NCBI RefSeq assembly: GCF_004027225.2 | Contig: NC_044297.2 | Location: 2,579,569-2,643,568 of the forward strand | DNA from: Strigops habroptila | Taxonomy: Eukaryota > Chordata > Aves > Psittaciformes > Psittacidae | Length of the DNA stretch: 64,000 nt | Direction: 5' to 3' | Shown here: in pieces, positions 11,543 to 22,997 of the stretch | Position numbering within the stretch: position 1 is the stretch's first letter | How the letters are laid out: every line of letters starts with the position of its first letter | Program-made: the position numbers and the translations under genes | The notes under the pieces: model-generated | The model's database searches: none | What the model was told of the DNA's origin: nothing | Seen by the model: the letters and a program-made list of their open reading frames with translations, nothing else

Positions 11543-14500
11543 GATGGTTCTTCTGTTTTGGCGGTGCGGTGACACTGAAGCAGGTGAACTGTCCAACTTT
11601 GGAAGACCTCTAGCCTATCAAGATTAAAAATGGGGTGGTGGTTTCCTTATCCCTCCATATTACCCCATTTCTCAGGCACAAAAAGAATTCCTGCTGAATC
11701 AACATGACACTTTCATCCTTGCATAATTTCCCTAATCTATGTGTTTACAAGAAAACCAGAAGCACTTGGATGTGATTATAGAAAATGGAGAAAAATAACA
11801 ATGTGCTTTTAAATGAGTCTGCAAATGCCAAATATTAAATTTCATGATTATTTATGCCCAGTGTGGATTTCTGAGCCTTTATGAAAAAATGAGTTTTGCT
11901 CAAACTAACTTATTTTCCCCTCATTGAAAATTCCATCACCGTTTTCACGTGAGTTAATGGTACCACAGTATCAGTTGCTGTTTGTCTGAGATTCTTTAAT
12001 TTCCCTTATTTCCAAATCAGGATGTCATTCTCCTACCTTCCTGCAGAATAATTTTATATCAGGAGCAGCAAGGAAAGTGAACCGCTCTCCACCTGTATTG
12101 CAGCCAGGAATTATGAGTCCATTCCATATGCCCAAACTGATGATTCACTCTATTTTCCCCATGCAAAATAAGCACACAGTGGAGACCAAAATAGACTTCT
12201 GCATTTTCCAGTTTAGGAAAGCAATAAAAGAAACAAGCTTTGCCATTTTTTGAGGGACTTATATTTATCTGGAAGTGTCTTCTTTGTCACTCACATGCTA
12301 TTATTCATTCTGCAGAATGTAAGGAGTACATAAGGAGCAAAGAGACTGGTGAATTCAAAGCATCATCTTCCAGTGCAGTGAGATCCACTTGGATGAAAGA
12401 CATCCTAAAATATAATCGTATGATTAGTTCATTCCATATAAATACACTTCTAAGCCTCCTTATAAATCCTCCGTTCCTGCAGCAGACGTTTAAGAGACAT
12501 ATTGGTAGTGTTTTCTGTTCAGGTTTTCTTTAACAGCACCAAATAGTTTCATAATATTAAGTGGAAAAGAATTATAAATGTCACCAATATCTTAAAAAAT
12601 CTCATTAGACTTTTCCTTTTCTTTGGGTAAGTGATTTACGGAGCAATAACTAAATGTCAGGATATGAATCACAGATGAGACCCCGACATTTGATAGTGTT
12701 TTGTAAACAGACTAAATGAGTCCAGAGAGTGGTGGGAACTATTGACGTTTCCATAAAAAAAGAGGAAAGTCTCCACAGAGGCTCTGGAAGGAGAATATGT
12801 TATTGAATGTAAATACAGGAGCCTGCTAAAGGTGGACTGGAATCTATTAGGGAAAGGAAGTCATTCAAATGTGAAGCTCAGGAGGCTGATTCCTGTAAAA
12901 TAAGGGGGGGTTGCCCCTTACTTCTCCCTGGTTTTGCTCCCCCCAAATTTGAGGAAATGAGCAGTTCAGAGGTTTGAAGACTTCCACTTACATAAATAGA
13001 AGCACGTTGAGGAAAAGGTACATCATTTCATGCATGCTGAATTATGTCAGTTTTCCTATTTAATGTGAAAAAGGGAGAAGATGTTTTCCTTTCTGCTGTC
13101 TGTTTGGCTGTAAGCTTTTATGAAGAGTTTGTATAGTACACAGCAGAATAAAGCCCTCAGCTAGGGTGTTCAGACTGTACTGTTAAATAAATTACTATTT
13201 CAAGTTAACTTTTGATCCAAGAAGTGCTATTTTTTAGTTTACAAAAAGCTTAAATTAATAAGGCTTGTGTGCAGCTGTGAGGGGAGGGATGTGGCTGTAC
13301 ATCTTAAGTGCATTGAAATGGGGAACAACATTCTCTGCATCCACGGATGAATTGTGGCAGGTGCCTGCCTCCGTGCACTTCTTCCATCACAAACCAAGTT
13401 GAGTGTGGCACCAGGTCCCAGCAGATGTATAAAATCAAGTATGTTGCTGATAGGGATTTCTTTGTTTTCATACCATTATTTCCCCAGAATGAAATATGCA
13501 GTTGTGATAAAAAATTACATGGCAAAAGCTCCTTACATGAGGGATTAAAAGTTAAATCTGGTTTTGTTGTAATTTCCTTCTCTTCTGTTTCAATACATCA
13601 ACCAAATTAAGCTGATTTTCATTCTGCCCAAAGCTTGACTTCTTTCATTGAACAGTAGAAATGTAGATTTACATCACCCAGTCCCTTAGTCAAGCAGAGA
13701 GTTTCCAAAGAGGAATTTTACTCCTGTGCAAGGTAAACATTCTTGCTGTTTCCTCTCTGCACCTTCCTGATTGACTCAGACTACAGAAAAGTTCATTTAC
13801 TGTAATCAATATCACTTTACCTCATGCCTCAATGAAAAAATACCTTCTGCAGTCAATAGCAATTAAAGAGACAGACAGGGACAGAAGTATTGATGGAGAT
13901 GAAAACAGAGATTTCCACCTGCTCACTGTCTTTTCTGAATATGTCGTGGGACAACTGCTACTTGTAAAATACTGTATTTAGTAAATGTGCATTGAGAAGC
14001 TGCCCGGAGAGGGAATCACCACAGTGGTGCTGGAGAATCAGGTTTGGGGCTGTAGTTTGCTCAGTTACAGAGAGTAAATGAGGGACACCAGCAGGACCAG
14101 ACTGGATGTACCAGCTGGAACAATGAACTTTGCCTATATGGTACAGGGATGGTGGAACTGCCTTTATTTCCAGTCCTGCAGAAATAATCTGTTGGATCAA
14201 TGGTCTTTTTCTTCTTTATTTTTAAACAGTGAGGGTAATGAGTGACTTGAATAATTCATGTAGTCAGTGTGGTTAATTGGTACCTGCATTCTTTAAATAG
14301 AAAGGAGATGTCTCACAGAGGCAGCTCACAAAAAACTTACCTGGTTTACAGGGAAACCATCTCATGACATTCACTGGCCCGTATTACAGAAGTCAGGCTG
14401 TCTGAGCTACTCCTGCCTTTCTAAATCTATCAATCAATTGCAACTTATCTCCAGCCTTCCCAGATGCAGGAGGAAGGCTTTTGTAACTGATCTCATATAG

Positions 14501-14815
14501 ACACTCTGAGACCACTCCACATGTCAAGCAAAGCATAGGAAATAGGGATGATCAGGCAATTTACTTCAAAAGCACATTCCTTATCCGAACTAAAATGCCA
14601 AGCCAAAACCCAGTAGCATTCAATACCTGTGAAGGGGGAAAAAAACCCAATGAAATCAAGAGCAGAGTACACAGCGTGCTGTGGGTGATGAAGTTCACAT
14701 GAAGGGAAGTTCCCTTCCTGCAAGTCTCACATCAGCAGTGTGTTGAAGGGCCCAGTGCTGTGTACCTGGCTAAAATCCTGAAATTCCTAATCAAACTAGC
14801 CATGAGGTTTTTCAT
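11543..14815. other. Non-coding DNA, nothing recognised
   Basis: Unique AT-rich sequence. Frames at 12240-12533 and 13304-13610 are open for 70-100 codons but show no domain, no compatible splice sites and no paralogue here. A poly-purine patch lies near 12902 (taaggggggg). Confidence 0.6.
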
Positions 14816-14864
14816 AGGATTAGATCATAGAATGGTTTTGGTTGGAAGGGACCTTAAAGATCAT
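14816..14864 (-). mobile_element. CR1 LINE 3'-terminal fragment, minus strand
   Basis: About 50 bases: 'atcatagaatggttttggt' followed by 'tggaagggaccttaaagatc'. This is the extreme 3' end of CR1 in reverse orientation. It is one of the shortest insertions in the window, cut off immediately after the conserved terminal block. Confidence 0.88.
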
Positions 14865-16134
14865 TTTTAAAGTGCTACTGTAATGTATTAATTTAACCCA
14901 TACACGATCCTTTTGTAAAGAAGCACCCTGGAATTATTAAAGCATTGATTTGTATAACAATAACATGTTTATTTATAGAAAATCATCTCCTTGTGCTGCT
15001 GTCACACAACTAGAAAAAGACCATAATACTACATATTAACACTGCCTTTCATTCCGTTTTGTGAGGTGCTATGCGATATGACAAAGGTTGATCTGTCACT
15101 GCAGTAAAAAAAGTGGGGAAAAAAGTTTCCTTACAGTTTGAAACTTCAGTTACTTCATATTAACATGGATCCGCAATTAAGTGTCTGCTTCAGTCAGTTC
15201 AGTTACTGGAACTGGGAATTGTGCTTCAGTCTACCCAGTTAAAAGAACTGTCAGGATCTGCTTGTTTAATGGTGCATAAACCTTTTCCCCAACTTGGGAT
15301 TAAACAATAAAATCTACATGAAAAATATATATTAAGTGCTTTAAAAAGCAGAACTGAGTGTTATACATTTATTACCCTCTCTCTAGCTGCTCTTCATCAG
15401 AATGACAGGTCTTGAAGTTTGTGATGCAGTGCCTCTAATGACAGGATCATGAGGACATTCTCCTCACCAGCCTTTTTGTATTAGAACTGAAGTAAAAATA
15501 ACTGAATGCAAAATTCAGTCAAACGTTCTCCGCATAAGATTTCAAACTGCCATTTAAAATGTACAAACATTCCTGAGCAAGGGAGATTCTTTTCTTCTTC
15601 CATCCTTTTATTCCTCTGTGGTAACCTTTCCTAACAGTACCTTTGACAGCTAAACATGGTTTCTGACTTGTGATCAAAACTGCATGATAGCTCAGACAGT
15701 TTTCCTCCTTTTCCCTCCCCACATCTCCCTTTCCTTCGCAAAGCGAGAATCAAATCTCATGCCCTCATTGAAAGACACTGGTTATCAAATAAGTAATTAT
15801 TTCTGCTCTTGCTCTGTTTAACCTTTGTTACCCCCGCTGGAGGAGGTATCTAATGCACTGTCTTTCTTTCACACCCATGTCTCTTTGAGAAACCTCTGTT
15901 GCTTTTTACAGCTGCATGAATAGATACCCTGGCAAAATTAAGGCTGAAGTTAAGCGTTGGCATATTTACCAGAGTCTGGTCCTATGTATTCCCCAGATAA
16001 GCACGGAAGAATAAGTGCTTTTTTTTCTGCTTTTGTTTCCTAGAAGGCAACAAACCAACATACATCTGATGTTTTTATCTGCGTTATTAGTTTATTAATA
16101 TGTTTATGAACTATTTAACAACTACTGTTTCCAG
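14865..16134. other. Non-coding DNA leading to a possible exon
   Basis: AT-rich, no recognisable gene. Its 3' edge (16100-16134) ends in 'ctactgtttccag', a plausible 3' splice site for the exon candidate that follows. Confidence 0.55.
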
Positions 16135-16302
16135 AAGGAGGAGCGGGCACTTCTTCAGAGGAATAAGCTCAAAAGGCAGTTTTGCAAAGCTGACAGAAAA
16201 CTCAGGCTGCTGGAGCAGCAGCCGCCTTCCCACAAACACCTTCAAAGTTGTTCTCTTGTCCCTTTGAAAACCGCTCAGGAAATCTGCAGCTCTCCATGCT
16301 GA
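16135..16302 (+). CDS. Possible 3' coding exon, charged helical peptide
   Basis: After a plausible acceptor (ctactgtttccag) a plus-strand frame stays open for 55 codons to a TGA at 16300-16302. The first 30 residues are rich in Lys, Arg, Glu, Gln and Leu (KEERALLQRNKLKRQF, then ADRKLRLLEQQ). That is the composition of an amphipathic helix or coiled coil, unlike most chance frames here. The C-terminal 25 residues are Ser/Cys/Pro-rich and unstructured. There is no start codon, so it would be a terminal exon. I do not recognise the protein and found no partner exon upstream. No AATAAA lies close by; the next is near 17392. A 55-codon open frame can arise by chance, so this is only a candidate. 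It ends about 140 bases before the CpG-rich segment. Confidence 0.25.
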   Translation, partial: KEERALLQRNKLKRQFCKADRKLRLLEQQPPSHKHLQSCSLVPLKTAQEICSSPC

Positions 16303-16748
16303 AAGCCCTGTTTTGCTGAACAAATCAATACACGGGATTTCTCTCTACAAAGCCTTTTGAAGCTCGAGCAATTGTGTTGATGGGCTCTGACTTGCTCCCG
16401 GGAAGAGCACAATCAATTCTCTAATCTCATGGAAACAAAGCACTGGAGTGAGCGCCCTGTGCGGTGCCAGCCCTGGTGCTGGGCAGCATGTCGACGTCTC
16501 ACAGGAGACACAGCTGAAAGATACAGCAGCCCTTATGAAACCATCGGCCGGCTGTGGCAGCTAATGGTGGGCTTTGAAAGGGAGCAGTGAGTTAAACATG
16601 AGGACGGCTCCACAGACCGCATCGCACACCAGACATGACATTATCGCTGTTGGTGAAGCCGAGGGATGCAAGCAAGAGGTAGACACTACCCTAAACCCCT
16701 CAGCGCTGAGAGGGATGAAGGCTTGAGCCCGCCTCCCTACGCTGCCCC

Positions 16749-16829
16749 AGCCAATGGGGCTGAGCCTTGTCTCGCCCTAGCCAATGGTGACAGAGCCCCG
16801 CCTCGCCCCAGCCAATGGTGACAGAGCCC
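16749..16829 (+). repeat. Three tandem 30-31 bp units, each with an NF-Y CCAAT box
   Basis: Units begin AGCCAATGG at 16749, 16779 and 16810. The second and third are nearly identical (AGCCAATGGTGACAGAGCCC). The spacers are C-rich (TCTCGCCC, CCTCGCCCC), giving GC-box-like elements between the CCAAT boxes. CCAAT cores start at 16751, 16781 and 16812, so spacing is 30 and 31 bp, about three helical turns. That puts all three on one face of the DNA. AGCCAATGG matches the NF-Y consensus (RRCCAATSR). Arrays at about this spacing are known from NF-Y-driven promoters, including many cell-cycle genes. The near-identity of units 2 and 3 points to recent local duplication of a promoter element. Confidence 0.8.
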
Positions 16830-16841
16830 TTCCCTCCTTCA

Positions 16842-16848
16842 GGGCGGG
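16842..16848 (+). promoter_or_regulatory. GC box (Sp1/KLF-type site)
   Basis: GGGCGGG between the last CCAAT box and the presumed transcription start. Its position about 30 bases upstream of the proposed start fits a TATA-less promoter. Confidence 0.5.
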
Positions 16849-16874
16849 CACGGCTGGTTTCTCTTGAGCCTGTC

Positions 16875-16959
16875 TTCACGTTCTCGTTCCAGAAGCTTCC
16901 ACCATGGCAACTCTTCCAGCTTCACAGGGTTCCTGCTGAGCTGTGTTCACCTCCCCCAG
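16875..16959 (+). ncRNA. Putative first exon of an unknown plus-strand transcript
   Basis: The 5' edge is inferred, about 60 bases after the last CCAAT box. The 3' edge is a good splice donor, CCCCCAG/GTGAGGG, with the intron starting at 16960. The exon has an ATG at 16904 in an excellent Kozak setting (TTCCACCATGG). Its frame closes after 11 codons (MATLPASQGSC), so it can only be a short upstream ORF. No other start codon lies in the exon. This favours a non-coding first exon, either of a lncRNA or of a gene whose start codon is in a later exon. The next well-formed plus-strand exon, 18015-18172, is a natural splice partner, giving an intron of about 1.06 kb. Confidence 0.4.
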
Positions 16960-18014
16960 GTGAGGGCAGTCCCCAGGGAGCTCCCTAGGGCAGAAGTCCC
17001 TTTTTCGTTCCATTTTTCCCCTCAGAGTTAGTTGGGTGCTCCAGTGCCACACATGCTTTGCTGCCTGGGAGGGGTGTCCCTCACACAGCAGCCGTGTGGC
17101 AATGGGTTTGTGTTCGGAGGAGGTAAAGAGGGAGGAATGCAATGATTTATTCCAAGCTTACATCATTGGTGCTAACAGAACATAATAAGTTTAAGGCTGG
17201 CTCCGAAGCGGGTCTCCAGGCTGCGTTCATCCTGTGTTCTATTGCATGGATTCTTCCTGTGGTGAACAGGAGAGGGCTGATCTCCACAGCACTCCAACCC
17301 ATGTAACATGTAGTAGTTTCATACTCAAATCTATTGTCTGTCTTTACTCCAGGTCACATTCACCTTCCAAGGTATTGTCTCTGTGTTATCAAATAAAAGG
17401 GTCAATTCCATAATCATTTTGTAAGAGATAAAAGTGTCAACACCCTCCTCTTCTGGTTTTAAACTATTGTTTTTGCAGCTAAATAGAGCTGTGTTCATTA
17501 TTTCACTCCCAGAAGTGAAATAGACTGATGTTTATGTGTTGGGGTTGTAATGTCACAAAATGTATAGTAAATACTCTCAAGAAATAGGGTACTCTGTTAT
17601 AGAAGAGGCATCCAGGGTTAATGAAAGGACATGCTCCAGCTTGCAGGCTTTGGCTGCTCCTTTCAGTAGGAACCAGCCTTGCTGACCTGCCTGGGATGTG
17701 GTTTGGATTAGGGATACAGGAGAGCATTTGGGGATGCTGCTAGGACGAGATGGAATTCCTGCTGCTGAGCTCAGAGTTGCTGGGTCTGTCAGGTTGATCT
17801 CACCCACTGTGCTGTTTATTCCTCCCTCGAAATGCAGCCAAAGTCAAGGCAGTGTGCTGGTAGAGTGCTTTGTTTGTCTTCGGAGTTAATAATGGACTTG
17901 GAGAAAGGAGTTATTATGCTAATCATCCAAATTAAAAGGGGCTGCTGTTGGAAGGCTGTGGCTTGGTGTTCCTGGCCAAATGGCAGTCTGAATTTCCTTC
18001 CCGTCTCTCCCCAG
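16960..18014 (+). other. Putative intron 1 (GT-AG)
   Basis: Lies between donor CAG/GTGAGG and acceptor CTCTCCCCAG/TG. It contains no recognisable gene or repeat. An AATAAA at about 17392 would be intronic if the two exons are joined. The minus-strand frames here have no support. Confidence 0.35.
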
Positions 18015-18172
18015 TGTTTCAGCCCACCCGCTCGTGTTGGTGGCTGTCCTGATGGACCTTCACCCTTCCCTTGATCCAGGGAGCAGCCTGACGCAGAGCA
18101 GCACTTTTCAGAGTGCAGAATGCACAGTGCTTTTAATTGAGCTGGACGTTCCAGGCTGGGTTTGAGTCCAAG
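18015..18172 (+). ncRNA. Putative second exon with strong splice sites
   Basis: The upstream border is one of the best 3' splice sites in the window: tttccttcccgtctctccccag, with a branch-point-like CTGAAT about 25 bases before the AG. The downstream border, TCCAAG/GTAAGTAA, is a near-consensus donor. The 158-bp exon has one frame open for most of its length. This includes a 37-codon ORF from ATG 18052 to TGA 18163-18165, eight bases before the donor. A stop so near the end of an internal exon argues against protein coding and for a lncRNA, or a transcript with short ORFs only. It pairs naturally with the first exon downstream of the CpG-rich promoter. No third exon could be assigned. Confidence 0.42.
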
Positions 18173-18351
18173 GTAAGTAACAGTGGTGGAGATCTGCATG
18201 ACAACGTGGCTGTGATGTGTTTTTATTTGCCACTTGAATATGAAGATCTAAGTGAATCTGTGGCCTCTGTGAAAGGACTTGGAGGATCCAAGTCTGGCCC
18301 CCACTGGGGAGGTATCCAGACCCCAGACACTATCATCTGAGCTAAGTTGAC

Positions 18352-18423
18352 ATTAATTAGTTTTCTTGTTAGCAATTGCTGAAATGATGCCATCTCAAGG
18401 GTGAAATACAGCAGCTAATTAAT
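18352..18423. promoter_or_regulatory. Possible homeodomain enhancer core
   Basis: ATTAATTAG (18352-18360) and its exact reverse complement CTAATTAAT (18415-18423) flank 54 bases containing AGCAATTGCTGAAATGATG. TAATTA is the core of Q50 homeodomain sites (for example LHX, DLX, EN). Two in mirror orientation within 70 bases resemble a developmental enhancer. AT-rich DNA makes such motifs common, so confidence is low. Confidence 0.25.
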
Positions 18424-18472
18424 AGAACTTAATTTACACAGTGTCATTGTGATACCTCCACTAATACATAAT

Positions 18473-18505
18473 CACAACAACAACAATAATAACAACAATA
18501 ATAAT
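18473..18505. repeat. (CAA)n/(TAA)n trinucleotide repeat
   Basis: About eleven imperfect trinucleotide units mixing CAA and TAA (cacaacaacaacaataataa and on). Where one frame is open it reads as poly-Asn and is not a protein. Confidence 0.9.
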
Positions 18506-21500
18506 CTCTGTCACCCAGAATGTTTTTCACATGCTGTGGCTGATCACGTTTGTCAGTCTTCCTGGCACAAAGGAAAGCCAACATTAATTTTGTTGCTTTT
18601 AGATGTGACCGAACTTGTTGCTTTTTTCAGTATTTAAAATTCTAATTTTTTATTTTAAATTAAATTGTATTTTTTGACATATATTTTTCAACTAACTCTT
18701 ACAGGCAACCAATTATTCTACCAGAGGGTCCCAGCATTAATATTTTTGGGTTTGAAGCTTACTTTATTTGAGACTGTATAAATAAGGTTCTCGTGAAGTA
18801 TTTATCCAGCCTAGCAGAGAAAGAAACAGTAGCAATAAGTAAATAATGAAGAATCAGAAACTATTTGTGCTTTTGCATTTTAAAAACAGAGACCTTGTGT
18901 TTAAAAACTGTGAGTTTTTAAATTCTTAAAGAGAAAAACTTAGTTGTCACATAAAACCAAGACTCACTCCATGTTGGAAAGATTCTGCATTCCTTAATTG
19001 GTTTTTTTTCCACTGTGATCTGGTTTTGTTGAAGTGAGTTATGTGTGATTTATGCTCTATATACACAGACAAACCACCACATACCCCTCTGCTATATAGG
19101 TGTGTATCTCCTATATGAGATGCATACATGTCTCTGTGTATTCATAAGCACACCCCCATATGGACAGCTGGTTAGCCACTTGTTAATTTCTCTCTTTCAT
19201 GGAATATAGAGAGTGCCTTATAAATTCATCACCTTGTCTCTGTGATGATATCACACGTCCTCTGCTGTTTCAGTGACATTTATTCATCTTCTAAAACCCG
19301 TGTGCAGGTGGCTTTGGATAGATTTTACCTAGTCCCAACATCAATGAAAACTCTCTGTTGTTTGAATTGTATCTAATCTAGTGTGTGCATGATTTACTGG
19401 CGTATCTGTAGCATTTATCGTGGTAAGAACAGATATGAAATGGTTTAATAGCTTCATTGTGCTCATTTGAGTTGAAATTTGTCTTGCTCGTTATGCCGTG
19501 GCGTTCATTCCGTAAGCTGCTCTCCCAGTCTTGCACTAGTAAGTTCTTTGTATCAATCATTACCATCAATTATTCTCTCTCTTTGGCCTGACTCTGTAAA
19601 TTGCCAAACACCTTCAGCTCATTTTTGCAGCAGTGAGAGCTGAGCTCCCAACCTCTTTCTAGAATGGGACTTAAAATAAACCAAATTCATCACCGTAAAC
19701 AACTGCAGCTCTAAACCAGGTAATTACGTCTTGAGATAATATCATTTGCATATACATTTATAACTCTATGAGTGTTCTTGGAAACTTTAATTAAAAATTA
19801 GGCTTTCATTTCCATGGTTTTGTCTGTCTTTCTGCTACTGCCACTGGTTTTTAATTTTATTTTAGGGCTCCTTTCTCCATAGAGGGCTTTTTTTTTTGGA
19901 TGACCCTTCAATGTCTTCTAAAGATGTTTATCCTACATGCACTGAATGTGATTTGATTTAGCCCTCCTCCCCTTTCTGTTTTAGAAGTGTTTCTGAAACA
20001 CACGGGTGTAACAATAAGCCATGATTCAGCACATTCCCATCACATAAAAATCAAATTTCAGTGGCTCTGATTACTCCTTATTGTGCTGAGATCAATAGAT
20101 GGGAGAACCCTTAACCCGACGGCGTGCCAGAGTGACCGACATGGATTCATAAGAACAGTCTATAAATTCAATAGAAATACTGGGTTGAGGGGGCATTCAT
20201 GCTTTGAATAGCAAAGGGGGGTTTTAAGCTTTTCTACCTTGCTTTACACAAATTGGTTTTCTAAAAAGGCTTGGAGTCCTTCAGTTTGTACTTTGTAACA
20301 AGGTAATAGAGAGATGGAGGTGGTCATCCAGTATCTAGCAAAATAATGATTCCCTAGTGACTGAATCATGCTTCATTTCTATGCCCCAATTACAACATTA
20401 ATTCTAAGTCTCACTTGTTAAAACTGCTTTCCCATCCCGGTGCTCTTTATTATACCACATGTGACATTACAACCAATGGTATTTCATAGAAAATTAATTT
20501 CCAAATCAGACTGATGTATACTCAAGTGAGAAGAGGCCACACTCCCTTTTAAACTCAGTGATATGAATCTGGAAGAGTCTGTTGAAAACCACTGGAACTA
20601 GTGTAGGTTTTAGCACCACGAATAAGAGGACGACCTGACCCTCACCATAAAGATGGGCAGGAAAAATAGCGTGTCACTATTTGCAGGACTAGATTCCACT
20701 CGAGTAAATAAACCATTGTGCCTTACGTTAGGCTCATTTCCTTATAGAAGTTGTCTGTCAAAACCTGATAGAAAGCTTGCAATTTTGTCATGAAACTGAA
20801 AAAAAAAAAGCCTTATTTTCCAAGTTGGCATTTCATTCAGGATAAACTGTTGGCTTTGTATAGAAAAACAGGAGCCAAATCTTGGTGTAAGTCAGTGCAG
20901 CTCCTCTACAGTTTTTCCTTTCCAGTTCATGCCAGGGTTATTTTTGCCCTTTAAATGCTGCTAATGAATGTTTTTACAGAACCTTGAAATTGGCAATATT
21001 GGTGCTTTATGTACAAATACACATCCTATATCCTTGCTCTAAAGAACCTGCACTCCAATTGGATTAAATCTATCTTCATTGAGCAGAGCAAACACCATTT
21101 TTGTGTACTATTTTGAGGGTTATAATGTTACTTCCTCTCTGCAGCACAATTGTCACCTCTGCTGCCTGACAGATCAGCACTCCACCCTTTTCCAGCAGAA
21201 ATCCAAGCATATGCGCAGCATAAAAACCATTTCAGATTTTCTTGCTGAAACCCTTCGACTCTTCTGCTTCTGTGCAAAGAAAATTCAAATAAACCTCTTT
21301 TTATTTATTCAAAACCAGCCTCTTTCGAGCTGATGAAATTATGTTATTAGGATGCATCCTTTGATGAATTTGTGCTTAAGTATAGAATTCATGAGGAAGG
21401 AACAAGGATACTTTCTTTTGGCAGGTATTACATCTTTCTCTTCCATGGACTATAATGCTTGTTCAAAAAGCCTCCTGCCAGAGGCAGCTTTGTGTGGTAG

Positions 21501-22997
21501 TTGCTTTAATTTTTCTTGACAATTTTGCCATGGGCTGTTGCAGAGCGACACATTTGTTTCACACGAAGGGTGGCGAGTTCCAAGTCTGACTTATCCCCTT
21601 CTCTACAGTTCTCTAGCACTGGTTTCTGAGAGCCAGACCTAGTTACATGCGCATTGAGACGACATCTCTGACTCCAGCTATTAAAGATTTATTTGGCTTG
21701 AGAACATGTTTTGGTGTTGCAGATGATTAGAAATGGCAAGGAGGCTCCGTACTGGCACCAGAGATAGTACAGTGTGATTCTGATGAGCTACCTGATAGAC
21801 GTGACCAAATAAAAACAACCTTCATTTCCACTTGCATGCTGTTGTGGGCCTTCTGAGGAGCTAGCAGCTGAAATAAGACTGCATTTCACAGGTAATTCTT
21901 ATCAGTTTATTTATGGTAACTCAAGACTTGTGATGTTCCCACTTTCTGAAATGAAAGTCAACATGAAGTTTGCCTGATTGCCTGAGAGTCATGTTATAAA
22001 CAGCTCTCTTCCGTATTTAGCACTTCTCATTACACGTAATACATCTCATTCACCAGTGTTGCAAACTGTTTTATAGAGAGCATTTCCATTAGAACAGAAT
22101 TCCTTTTCTGCTTACATTTTGTCCAGAGAAGACATTAAATACTTGAAACTCTTGAACATATTTCTATTTTCAAGAAAATGACACTGTGTATGAAAAGGCA
22201 GAGAAAAGTATCAGATATCTTAATATCCTATGAATTTGGATGCAAAGTACTGCTTATGTGCTGTACTTGAAAGCTTTCTGCTAATGTGTGGTCTAAAAAA
22301 AGTATAAAAAAACAGAGTTCTGAGTGGACCTTATTCTGGTAGCACTCTGCCAAGTCTGGAATTTTATCTAAAGCAGAATAACGCAGAAGTTTTATAGTAA
22401 GACTTTCACAAGGTCACAAGACAAATTAGCTTTTCTGCATCAAGACTTACAGGTCTGACAGGACTATACTTCTCCCTTGAAGTCATTTCTTGTCAAGTGG
22501 AAGAACCTCAGGTACATTTTTAGGTACCCACTTTGAAATTAGAAGAGTTGTTGAATACAGAAGAAATAAGGGATATTAAGAAAACACAGTTGGTTTCATC
22601 TACTATAAATGTGCCTGTGGGTTGGTATAGCCACCAATGTGCTATTTTATTGATATTATTCTTTCTTGTTTGCCTGCTTTCTTCTTCTCCATTGCTGCAG
22701 CCTGTCTTCATTGGCAAAATCAATCTTTCCTGTCCTTCTGTTTTTTATTAAAACCATTGTTGCCTTTTGTTGTATGTCCAGAATTGATCCCTTGTGATAA
22801 GGAAAGGTTGGGTGGAAGGAGGGCCATAAATAGAGTAAATCACAGCCAAAAGAGCGTGATATTTAACAGCTTGGTTTTGCAGCAGTAAAGGGCAAATTCG
22901 CAGGTGTCACATCGAGTGCTTTCATCGCCCAGAGGGGCAATTCCAACAAGGACTGCCTGCTGCAGAGCACAATGGTGTGAGGTGATTCCTGGGTCAC

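Larger units (their letters stand above)
16440..16900 (+). promoter_or_regulatory. Small CpG-rich island, probable promoter
   Basis: In a window otherwise nearly free of CpG, this stretch of about 460 bases carries roughly twenty CpG dinucleotides and is visibly GC-richer than its surroundings. Its 3' end holds three tandem CCAAT boxes (16751, 16781, 16812) and a GC box GGGCGGG (16842-16848). No TATA box precedes the presumed start, as is usual for CpG-island promoters. CCAAT is normally found about 60-100 bases and Sp1 sites about 30-60 bases upstream of transcription starts, which puts the start near 16870-16885 on the plus strand. The donor at 16959/16960 fits a short first exon. Transcription in the opposite direction cannot be excluded, since such islands are often bidirectional. 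I infer function from motif layout only. Confidence 0.55.
18173..22997. other. AT-rich non-coding DNA with enhancer-like motifs
   Basis: No gene recognised. It holds the trinucleotide repeat at 18473-18505 and the homeodomain-motif pair at 18352-18423. It also holds a perfect octamer ATTTGCAT (POU/Oct site) at 19744-19751, set in very AT-rich sequence with TAATTAAAAATTA downstream. This style is common in vertebrate conserved non-coding elements, but conservation cannot be judged from one sequence. Confidence 0.5.

Noticed and set aside
17816..18199. 127-codon minus-strand open frame
   Set aside because: It overlaps the plus-strand exon with strong splice sites. It is most likely an open complement of a GC-richer region.
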